From NCBI RefSeq assembly GCF_963966145.1, contig NC_091052.1, positions 4,712,001-4,776,000 of the forward strand: a stretch of 64,000 nucleotides of DNA, in the 5' to 3' direction. The notes below the pieces were generated by a model that ran no database searches, was not told the origin of the DNA, and worked only from the letters and a program-made list of their open reading frames with translations. Of this stretch, positions 34,851-43,812 are shown piece by piece. The position numbers and the translations under genes are program-made. Source of the DNA: Tenebrio molitor. Lineage: Eukaryota > Arthropoda > Insecta > Coleoptera > Tenebrionidae. The number at the start of each line of letters is the position of its first letter. Positions within the stretch are counted from its first letter, which is position 1.

Positions 34851-35438
34851 TATTATATCCTTGACCATCAGAACTACCCAAATGATCGTGGCAACGCAGT
34901 GTCATTAATAATAATTAGTAATTGTTAACTGTCGTGATTTAAATTAAAATCTATTTACAGATTTACGAAAGAAAATTGATTCTTTTAAATTAAATTCGAA
35001 AACATCGGTTACGATTTAAAATCAAACTGTGCCACGAAGGTAAATTTAGAAGATTATGAAAAGACATTTTTAATAACTTGAGAAAAACGATTTCGGTAAA
35101 ACCGCCGATTCCTACATAATATTTTATCTTGATTTAGAAATCTCTGCTTTAGGTAAATACGTCTACATCTTACAGCTGCGAAATGCGACGAAAATCCTTC
35201 AATATCTATTTACATCAATCCATTAAAATTTATTACACCAATTCATACTGGGAAATTAAAATTTTAGAAATTATTTTTAAAATGAGAAGTAGGCAGCAGA
35301 ACCATTCAACAATCACGTTTAATTCATAAATTACTATGGCCCCAGTTTCAATACTAATTATGGAAAAGGAGATAATCCAAAACTGTGTTGCTAGATTTCC
35401 CTATATGAAAGAGCTGATAACAGATAAACAAGATGATA

Positions 35439-36626
35439 CAGGTGTCCCAAAAAAAAAAGACGAGTCCATAGCTCCCTTATTTATTGGAGGATTTTAATTA
35501 TCTATTAGGCATTCACGATCTTTTTGGGACCGAGTTGGCTATGATTTTTTCTTTTCATTTTGGACTAACTGACTCGGTGATGCAACAGATGCAATTTTTT
35601 TTCCTGTCAGTGTCTGTTCGACATTTTCTTGCCACCGCATTGCCAGATTTTTTATTTTAATATTCGTGAGAAACTAAATGATTTATTAAGTGTGCAAAAA
35701 TAATTTAAATTTCCGTCAAAGGAACAGTCAAAATTGCCAAAATAATTTTATTACGATAAACAATTTCTATTAAACGATTTAATTTAATTTAAAAAGGACA
35801 GACCAGATTTAAGAGATCTGACAACAATGTGCTTATTCAGAAAATATAACCTCAAACTGAAAACAACCTAACCTAACACAAAAAGTGTCAATTTCCTTTA
35901 GGGAATGTAGTTATCACTGAGGTACTGCCAACAAAATCACTAGATGGTCATAGCCAACTCGATCCCAAAAAGATCGTGAATGCCTTATATACACCAAATT
36001 AAATGATTGTAAATAGGCTAAAAAACGGCCTACTAAATTCACGTACAGCTACAAGGGCTTCAAGGCTAAACTGTCAAAATATTTTTTTTCAAATGGAAAT
36101 ATATATTTTTTTGTAGTAATTCTGATAGATATTTATATTCTGAAAACAACAATGTATCACAAGTATAACTTCACATAAAAAAAATAACACTAACTTTTGA
36201 AACAAATGACGAACACCAAGCGAGAAGCTATCAAAATGCATTGCATTACAACGTAATAAAACTAAATTAAGTTAGCTGGAAAAACAAATGACAAATAATA
36301 ACATATGGGATTGCGCAGATATGCGGCCAATGATTAGCGCAAAATGGAGTATAGAATATAGTGGCGTTTTTTACAATTTTTTTTTTGTATTTTTGGTATG
36401 TAAGTGTACACTTTTGATACATTGTTGTTTTCAGAATAAAAATCTCTATTAGAATTACTAAAAAAAAATATATGTTTTTTTTGGCAGTGTAGCCTTGAAG
36501 CCCTTAGGACGGGAATTTATTAGGTTTTTTGTAGCCTATTCATAACCATTTAATTTGGTGTATAAATAATTTAAATCCTCCAATAAATAAGAGACTTATG
36601 GACTCGTCTTTTTTTTGGGACACCTG
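35439..36626. mobile_element. Foldback element with ~230-bp arms, TA duplication, carrying a nested insertion
   Basis: Left terminus CAGGTGTCCCAAAAAAAAAA, right terminus the inverse ending GGGACACCTG; TA at 35437-35438 and 36627-36628. The arms share GACGAGTCCATA, TTATTTATTGGAGGATTT, ACACCAAATTAAATG, GGGCTTCAAGGCTA and CTGAAAACAACAATGTATCA in matching order. The left arm is interrupted between GGAGGATTTTAATTATCTA and TATACACC by the 477-bp element at 35508-35984; removing it restores alignment with the right arm. No transposase frame. Confidence 0.85.
35508..35984. mobile_element. Nested 477-bp MITE, TTA duplication (PIF/Harbinger-like)
   Basis: Starts GGCATTCACGATCTTTTTGG and ends with its inverse; the terminal repeat is about 37 bp with one mismatch (GGGACCGAG versus GGGATCGAG), running into TTGGCTATGA. 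It is flanked by TTA at 35505-35507 and 35985-35987. The uninterrupted right arm of the host element shows only one such trinucleotide, confirming a 3-bp duplication. A TTA/TWA target is characteristic of PIF/Harbinger, so I assign that superfamily by inference. No coding capacity. Confidence 0.8.
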
Positions 36627-36628
36627 TA

Positions 36629-37157
36629 TAATCAACTTTTGATTTAATAAGCATTAACTTTCAAGATTCTGAATATTTGGTGCTCCAATAGATAAGGAGA
36701 TATTTACTGAAAACTCATTTTAGACACTTCTATTTTGTACATTTTTTTCATATTATGGATTTGACACTTGGATGGATTGGTATAGTATTTATAAGTACCA
36801 AGTGTTAATTTGTTAATCAAAACTTGAGTGCTTTTTTGAATTGATTAGATTTAGGTTTAAGTTTAAATCTATGAAACGGTTGGTTGTCCGAAAAAAGTAT
36901 ACCACCTTTTTTGTAGGAGATTTCCTAATTTATACATTTAATAATAACAATAACTGTTTTATGTCGTATAATATAATAATATAAGGAAATATTTAGGAAA
37001 CATTCGTTTTTAACACTTCTTAGGTGCTTTAAACTTTTTCGATACAGCGGATTGCATTGATAGTGGGTTGAAGATAACGATTGCGCAATAAAAGGGGTCC
37101 TAGGTATGGAGAAAAAATGCAACCCTAAGAAATGGCTCATATTTATCCAACATAAAT
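36629..37157. other. Intergenic with possible transposon debris
   Basis: The first 100 bp (CCAATAGATAAGGAGATATT and neighbours) has the look of transposon debris, but I cannot assign it. The minus-strand frame at 36925-37140 has no recognisable feature. Confidence 0.3.
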
Positions 37158-37158
37158 A

Positions 37159-37323
37159 TCGGGTGTTTTTTTAAATTTCACCTCGTAGTAGGCGTTGAAG
37201 AGTCGATTACATAGGTTACGCACAGGGTTACAGATCACGGATCAGCTGTTTAAATCGCGAGTGGTGCGTTCACAATCGACTCGTCAACGCCTACTACGAT
37301 GTGAAATTTAAAAAAACACCCGA
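37159..37323. mobile_element. 165-bp palindromic MITE, TA duplication
   Basis: Left end TCGGGTGTTTTTTTAAATTT, right end its inverse; the arms also share TCAC, TCGTAGTAGGCGTTGA and GAGTCGATT, pairing over about 58 bp, so it would fold into a long hairpin with a loop of about 50 nt. TA at 37157-37158 and 37324-37325. It lies about 260 bp past the 3' end of secreted gene C. Confidence 0.85.
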
Positions 37324-37582
37324 TACAATTGTTATTGTTTTGTCAACACAGAAAAATCACTAAAGAAAATCTTCAAATGTGAACTTATTTGAACAAAGAA
37401 ATTAAGTATTCATTGAAAAAACCGTTTAGGTTTTAACATGTTTTTTAAATTTTATAATTAACTGTGTCAAAAATGTTTGGGGTATGTGGATGAACAATTC
37501 ACTCAATAATGTCACTCAATATTTTATTAACTATAATCAATTAAATAGAAATTTAATTTGCAGATTCTAGAGTTCTCATAAC

Positions 37583-38277
37583 TCACTTAAAAATTTTAGT
37601 CAACGGAGAAGACACATCCAGTGACAACCTAAAAATGAAGCAAATCAAGTCTTAACATCAAGTTAACAGCGAAATTTACTTACGCAGCAATAATTTCATG
37701 GATTAGAGTCCTTAGAGCCATGGCGGGCTGTTCGACAGTGTACATCAACGCATTCCCAACATCTTTGATCAAAACTGTTATAAGTGTATACAGCGAACGA
37801 ATAGATTTAGCTAACAGTCCGAAAAACGATTGTATGTCGTCCAAATTTCGTGGTTCTGAAATGCACAAAAATGTAAACCTCCAACATACAATTTATTTGA
37901 CTCACCGAAAAACGATCTCCTAGTTGGATTCCCCAGTAAAGTTTCAGCTGTCCGAAAAGTGCTCAAAGCTGAATTTGCATGATTGCTCAACTGGCTAACG
38001 TCATATTTAATGTTCGTAAATGCATCCATAGTCTCCTTTAGAAACTTATCCAGTGGAGTCGGTTCGATTTTCTTTGCTGCAACTGGTCCTGGCTCATACC
38101 GAAAATTAGGTTGAAGAGCCTGCTGCGGTGGAAACATAGGCGCTTTGCCGTAAACGTTGCATAAAACCATCTGCAACTGTAAGATTAGTACAAGAATTGA
38201 TCGCTTGTCCAACTGACTCCTGGCATGACAAAAACCAAAAATGAGATTAAGTTGGGGAGTACGAAAGACTTGTTCAT
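37583..38277 (-). CDS. Secreted protein C (176 aa), third member of the local family
   Basis: Exons in reading order: 38277-38236 (42 nt), 38176-37906, 37855-37684, 37628-37583; 531 nt, phases 0, 1, 2. The first donor (TTTTTG/GTTTTTG) is weak, so the exon 1 end is the least certain boundary; an acceptor 6 nt later is also possible. Signal peptide MNKSFVLPNLISFL plus LQMVLCNVYG. The first 28 nt of exon 2 (nine codons plus the first base of Gly) correspond exactly to the 28-nt exon 2 of genes A and B, with the following intron absent. The mature part starts Pro/Gln/Ala-rich (KAPMFPPQQALQPNF), followed by long predicted amphipathic helices (PLDKFLKETMDAFTNI; SFFGLLAKSIRSLYTLITVL). No Cys after the signal region and no known domain. 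Confidence 0.72.
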
Positions 38278-38330
38278 GCTGGCACTTTGTGAATTCTGCG
38301 ACAAAACTGGTTCGTTTCTGGAACAGTTAG

Positions 38331-38338
38331 CTTTTATT
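38331..38338 (-). promoter_or_regulatory. TATA-like box of secreted gene C
   Basis: Minus-strand AATAAAAG in the context CTAATAAAAGCTAACTG, 54 bp upstream of the start codon; CCAGTTTTG about 30 bp downstream may be the start site. It is similar to, but not the same as, the ATAAATAG box of genes A and B. Confidence 0.4.
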
Positions 38339-40664
38339 AGCTCATTGGATCGATTAAATTAGTCATTATGTCCAATAAATCGCATCATTATCTCTCCTTA
38401 TAATTAAAATACATTTGTTTGGAATTTTGGTTGTGTTTTCGATAACAAAGCGTAAAATTTTCACTTTAAACCAACAACTCTCACAACTACGTACATTGTT
38501 CTGTTTCAAAACGCCTAGAGTCCCTCGATCTTTCAAATCGACATCAAACTTACTTTAAATGATTTCTATTTCTATACATTTTAAAGCATCAGATAATGTA
38601 GCCCCCAGACAGGCAGTTTATAACTTGAAGGGAGTCGTGTTTGCGAGAATATATGTTTTGAATAAAATGTGAACGCACGAAAGACAGTTTATTACAAAGT
38701 CCGAAGAACTCTTGAAATAATTCACGTTTCAAAACCAGATGAATGCGAGTACAGAAATGAATGTAGAATAAAACTGTAACAATTTTATCCGTCGATGCTT
38801 TTATGGAAAGAACGTGAAGCAGAGAGCTGGGTTAGTTACTTCGAGTGGCGGAAATAATGTGGCTTTGCATTCAACCTTATAAATGGGAAAAATGAAAGAA
38901 CTTACCAATCCAAACTCGACCGTAATGATGCTAAAATAAATTTAATTGGAAAACGTTCCAATGCTTTTGTTGGGTTCGAAGCCATTCATTTGATAAGAAA
39001 TTATTCGAAAAAGTCGACGCAGAATAATTTCCCTCGTCGGCCATTTTTCGAGGATCCTGCGGTGGGAGGTTAAGGATTTAAACTTTGCTCTTCCCTTCTA
39101 TCAATTTAGACGCTTCTAGTTTATAAATTGTAATTTTAGCGGCGTCTGAAACATCCATCAGCATTCAAATCTGGAAAACGCGCATCCTAAATATAACTTC
39201 CTGCAATTCACGTTGTATTACGCTTAATTGAAACAAATCAGGGTTGCGGCCGGATAAAATAAACATAATTGAAAGGTTTTCCTGTTTTCCACTTTTCGTA
39301 ACGCGGGTGAAGAGGGTTTATGTGCCAATCAGAGTCCATTATTCGAGACGGTGGGGGGTCGGAGTAACGAGCACAAACACTCAAATGATATGTTAATTGC
39401 TGTATAACTAGAGGGTAAACTACCCTGTATTGGGGATGATGCCCCGGGATGCATAACCGGAGTTGTTATACGACTGCAAAGGCACGTTCACGAATAACAT
39501 GAATCCGAAAACAACGCAATTTGCATCGTAATTTGGAAAGACAAGAAGTCGGAGTTTAGTGCGCAGTCACGATTTATGAATAAATTCATATTTATTAGTC
39601 AAGAATCTTTTGAAAATATAATACAAAATTAACGAACAATATTATGGGTTTTCCGACACCAACAAATTCAAGCAGCTTGGTTTTTTTTTAAACGTTTTAT
39701 TTATCATGTATCACCATGTAAAGATAATGGGCCGTGTCACGACACCCTTATTGAATTTAATCATGACTCTAATTACCTTGGTGACGAATGCATCTCTTTC
39801 TGGCAGGTTATAATTGCATAAATCTATATCGTTTTATGTTTACTTTAATCACGACGGTGTCTATACAGATAGATTTCATTTCATTACAAAATATAATACG
39901 AATACGAAAGTCCCACTTTTTTAAGTTGTAATCGACACGGAACAAAAATGCTTTGGGGCGATTTCGTTGTGAACGAGCCACACTGTAGCATGATGGATGT
40001 AATAGTCTCGTTAGGGGTCTAATTTCTGCAAATTGAAACTGCGATCATGTCGCGCTGTCACAAATTATGGCCAATCAAGTCTACATTTGTGTAGGAAATG
40101 GCAGTGATTTCCATCCTTCTCACCCTAAAGCTCATCTAACAACACAACAACAGCACAAAGCCGACTATAAACGACAACTAATTTTGCCTAATCCTTATAA
40201 TCATTCTTCTTGTTGGTAGACTTTTTCAGTCTGCCTGAAAGTCGACTAATTACATATTATAAAAAATTATGGCTGAAATAAATTTGCTCACACGACTGTA
40301 CAAATGCAGCATCGAAAGGCAAATAGACATCAAGATTTTGGATAACTATTTATCGTTGACAAAAAATCTGTCATGGTAAATAATAATTGTTAATTTAGGA
40401 AAATGTGAATGATTTTCTTTTCAGTTGAATTTCTTGACTGATTGATGGAACTACAGTTAGACTTGATTTGATTTTAGTGTTGTAATTTAGGGAAACAGGA
40501 AACATTAACATGTTTCATAGTTTTAAAATCGGAAATGTTTTTGTTAACGGTGCCATAATTTTAATGCCACTAATAATAAATCAGTGTATGTTGGACGATC
40601 TGGACAAGATCGTCAGTAAAGGACTAAAACAATACCCTAAAAGCTAAATTAGTGATACTAAATT
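38339..40664. other. Intergenic
   Basis: No supported gene or structured repeat. Composition is slightly less AT-rich than elsewhere around 38980-39480 and 39930-40130, which could reflect conserved regulatory sequence, but I see no nameable motif. Confidence 0.4.
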
Positions 40665-41075
40665 TTAGGATATCAATAATTTTTCTGGCCAATTCGGCCG
40701 CAGTTGTCGGTCAAAGACAGTGTTTGCAAATAAAATAAGAGAAGCTTGAAGTTGAGGCGTTTGTGCTGGTGGAAAGATAACGAGTGGAAGTGGTCCAGGA
40801 CAATAGACGGGCGCCAGGACACAAGAAGTCAAGTGGCCGCACGGGGCCATTAGAAAGAATCGTCCATAGGGATCACACATAATGGTCTCTGCCGGTTGGA
40901 GGGCCATTAGAGCAGTCAGTATGGAGTTCCATTCACCGCATCTCCACTTCCTATAATAAGAATTCCGCTTACTGTTGATTGATGTTCAATAGCAATTGGT
41001 TTTGTTAATGTTGTCGGCAAACTCGTACAGTTCGAAAAATAAAAAGAGATGTTTCGAATGGAAAATGCGTTCGAG
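40665..41075 (-). CDS. Possible small Cys/Pro-rich protein (tentative model)
   Basis: The better-supported part is the exon from about 40951 down to the stop at 40665, preceded by a good acceptor (TTATTATAG). It encodes KWRCGEWNSILTALMALQPA, then MCDPYGRFFLMAPCGHLTSC and a Pro/Leu-rich stretch (VLAPVYCPGPLPLVIFPP), ending WPEKLLIS. Five Cys and Pro runs suggest an extracellular protein. A possible first exon starts at about 41075 (MLRPFPLERIFHSK...) with a GTACGA donor whose phase fits, but it does not look like a good signal peptide. I recognise no family. It has the same strand as the upstream secreted genes but not their exon pattern. Confidence 0.35.
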
Positions 41076-41800
41076 TGGAAATGGACGTAACATTTTCTTT
41101 TGTTGTTTGTAGCAATGTATTGAAATGTAGGAATGTTGTCAAATTGGAGCTAATTGGAGGGAACCAATTTGGTGGGGTCTGTGTGTGTAACTATTATTCT
41201 TTTGTGTCTATGGATAATATAATCTTCTAGGTAGGGTGTCGACTGTCGATAAATTGACTGGAAACAATAATGTGAATAATTTGGACGGACCAATTTGGAC
41301 ATGTGTCGGTCAGCATTTGGAAATAATTGCAAGGACCTACATATGTTCCTAAATCGAAAATGTACAATGGCGTACCAATAATTACCAAATTGTTGAAATA
41401 GAACTGTGGACGCAGTAAATCCATAAACAACAAATATTTTTTTTAATAAAATCACATTAAGCAGTGTTGCAACGAAAGAGTGGTTTAAAATTAGATTTTC
41501 TTAATATTTGTTAGACATAAATTGGAAGACAATAGGCATTGTGTACTTGAATATTTATTTGGATTTGTACACCTTGTTTTGGTGTATTACTGCTAAAACT
41601 AGAACAAATAAAAATTAATTAAAAAAGCGTCGTTTATTTTTTCCCTTGAAATACAAGCAAAACTTTAGGATAATGAGCCCGACGGAATTGAAAATGCAAC
41701 CCATAATACATTTCCAAAGTTAATGTGGCTATTTTAAAATTATGAATCCATGATGGCTTTGCTTTGAGTACTGCTTTTTTAATTTTTGGAATAAACACTA

Positions 41801-41962
41801 GAGGCCAGTTTACAGAAGCGAAATTAAGTTAATCGTAATCAAATGCGAGATTAACTGAACACGTGATCAGATTGAACCAATCAAAGTTTCGGATTCATGG
41901 GTTAATCGCGCATTAAAATTTAATTCGAATTAAATATTTAATTTTCTTTCTATAAACTGGCC
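41801..41962. mobile_element. 162-bp MITE, CTA duplication
   Basis: Left end GAGGCCAGTTTACAGAA, right end TTCTATAAACTGGCC; CTA at 41798-41800 and 41963-41965. The GGCCAGTTTATAGAA-type terminus and 3-bp target suggest a PIF/Harbinger-like or related MITE. The interior is AT-rich with repeated TTAAT/ATTAA words and no frame. Confidence 0.65.
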
Positions 41963-42040
41963 CTATGGGTATGATCGAGCGAGTAGAAAGGTTGATACAA
42001 TTTTTTGAGATACAGCTGTTTTAAGCGTTGTCCTGATAGA

Positions 42041-42332
42041 ACGAATGTTCAAATAAATTTGTGCACAAACAGGTCATAGTTTTCTGTCTTTTCCAAACGT
42101 AGGTCATCTTTTTAATCGACAACTCCTTCACATACATAACCTCAATTTGTTCCTACCCTCATTTATTGTGATAAATGACAAATAGAATTTTTCGCTTCAT
42201 TTTATATTATCTCTCCATTTCTTTCAACGGTTTCTGAAATACGTAAAGATGGTTATCCACTTCCATTGTTTCGTCCTACACTTCCAGTATCACGAAATAT
42301 TTGACAGTTGATGAAGCTTCGCGATACGTCAA
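42041..42332 (+). repeat. Dispersed repeat, copy 2 (homologous to 2983-3265)
   Basis: Same direction and block order as copy 1, ending at the shared TTGACAGTTGATGAAGCTTC. After this point the two copies diverge completely, which marks a genuine element end. Confidence 0.75.
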
Positions 42333-42775
42333 CGGAAACAAAAGCAAGCACCAAACCACTTGACCACACATTTTTTGAACACACGTTACCTCATTCATTC
42401 ATTTCTCTTTGCTTTTGATAGTTTGGTGTTTGGAATCTGGATTGAAGGAATCACGTTTAGATCCTGTAGATCCGTTAGAGTTGTCGAATGCACCTCTATC
42501 TAATATAAATATGTATTTTTTGAATCTATCTTTTTTTAGAATTAATTGAATGTGCAATGCTTCAAAAAAAGTCACAACTTTCTACTATAAATTTCTTTCT
42601 GGTTCATCTTTTTTATTGACATGGCAATGAAATTTTACTGAAAGAAGGTCGAGCGGAAATTTGTAATAAGTACTGTAATATTTTCTGTAAAAAAAAGTTC
42701 AATTAAGAATGTAGGTGAAAATTGAAAATTTATATTTTTCATAACAGAAATAACCTTTACTTCACATTTACACCA

Positions 42776-42808
42776 TATAAATAAATAAATAAATAGATAA
42801 ATAAATAA
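42776..42808 (+). repeat. (AAAT)n microsatellite
   Basis: About eight ATAA/AAAT units with one TAGATAA interruption. Confidence 0.85.
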
Positions 42809-43117
42809 CTAATTGCAATAATTATATACATATTGTTGTCTTAAATTTATAATAAAGAACAATATGTGATAACGCCATTAAGCAATTTCAAACTTCAATA
42901 AGTAGGATTATTTACAAACTCATTTTAATTTGACAACAAAAATATACACTTCGTGTGTATAAACATATGTATATTACAAAAACATTGATAAGATTCCACA
43001 AACATGGCTGAAATAAATTTGAAATATGTACTGCTTCTGAGAAATTTAAATTTAGCTGAAAAACAAATTAAGTAATATAAATCTAACTGTACTACGTGGT
43101 ATCTTAACGAGAAGAAT

Positions 43118-43677
43118 TTAAAGCTGACAGCCGTGCACATAAGTGACATTATGAAAAATTGCCGCCGCCGCTGTGGTCAAAAAACTGCACGGCGACTGAG
43201 CCCCGTATCGCGGTATCCCCGCAGGTTGACAACAAGGTGTGGGATCGGCGGCAGAACCTCGTAGATTTCCCGCATTCATCAACTCTTTTTCAACGGATGC
43301 TTGATGTCTTAGTTGTTCCAATCTGAGCTGATTCTGCCTTTTCCACTTCGTCCTAGCAAAACATAGATTTGTGAAAATTGTAATTCCGAGAATCGGAAAT
43401 GTCCACCTCCGGTTCTGGTACCACGTCTTGACTTGTGTTTCCGACAGGTTGAGAGCATCGGCTACGTCGCTCCGGTCCGCCACCGACAGATACTTCTGGC
43501 ACCGGAATTTTCGTTCCAAGTAGGCGAGTTGCGCATGCGTGAACGCAGTCCGTCTTCGGCGTGGTTTCCGTCCCTTCGCCGCCTCCGACGAATTTTCCGG
43601 CCCGCCTACCGACGAGGGGTAGATTCCCCGCTCGGCGTCGCACTCGAGATGGCCAGAAGTTTCGTGGTCTTCTGATG
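43118..43677 (-). CDS. BarH-like NKL-class homeobox gene, 3' exons
   Basis: Nuclear DNA-binding transcription factor. Supported exons in reading order: 43677-43407 and 43352-43118. The first opens in phase 1 after a TTTCCAG acceptor, so at least one upstream exon is needed. It encodes an acidic/Ser-rich linker, then RRRRTAFTHAQLAYLERKF and the rest of a 60-aa homeodomain ending WYQNRRTKWKRQ. Tyr at homeodomain position 49 (WYQNRR) is typical of BarH/Barx-related members, and QKYLSV fits BarH. The 54-bp intron splits the codon of homeodomain Arg53. After the homeodomain come a LRLEQLRHQASVEKELM helix and a short tail with a Pro/Cys stretch. The closest fly relative from memory is the CG11085-type gene; family placement (Barhl, Bari or other) is not settled. 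The locus is GC-rich relative to its surroundings. Confidence 0.88.
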
Positions 43678-43748
43678 CTGGAAATTTGCAGGTTGATGAG
43701 ACGATAATTTTTTGTTGAGAGTGGGATTGCTCAAAGGGGTGGAAACAC

Positions 43749-43812
43749 TTAGAATGTGACTTGGACTTCTTTCACCCGGGGGCACTAGCCGGATACAAAG
43801 CAGTTTATTCAT
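43749..43812 (-). CDS. Candidate N-terminal exon of the homeobox gene
   Basis: An ATG at 43812 opens MNKLLCIRLVPPGERSPSHIL and reaches a GTGTTT donor whose phase (1) matches the homeobox exon, giving SHIL-T-SEDHE across the junction with a 71-bp intron. A reading frame running on through the putative intron also exists, so this may be wrong. A more distant 5' exon or a longer N-terminus is equally possible. Confidence 0.3.

Larger units (their letters stand above)
41076..43117. other. Intergenic with repeats
   Basis: Minus-strand frames at 41150-41455 and 41227-41433 overlap each other in two frames; neither has a credible ATG context plus splice sites, though one contains a Cys-bearing stretch (GPCNYFQMLTDTCPNW) that might be an exon of the tentative gene next door. 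The rest holds the MITE at 41801-41962, the dispersed repeat at 42041-42332 and an (AAAT)n run. Confidence 0.4.

Noticed and set aside
43353..43643. Alternative minus-strand frame across the homeobox exon
   Set aside because: Reads the homeobox in the wrong frame; the homeodomain frame is unambiguous.
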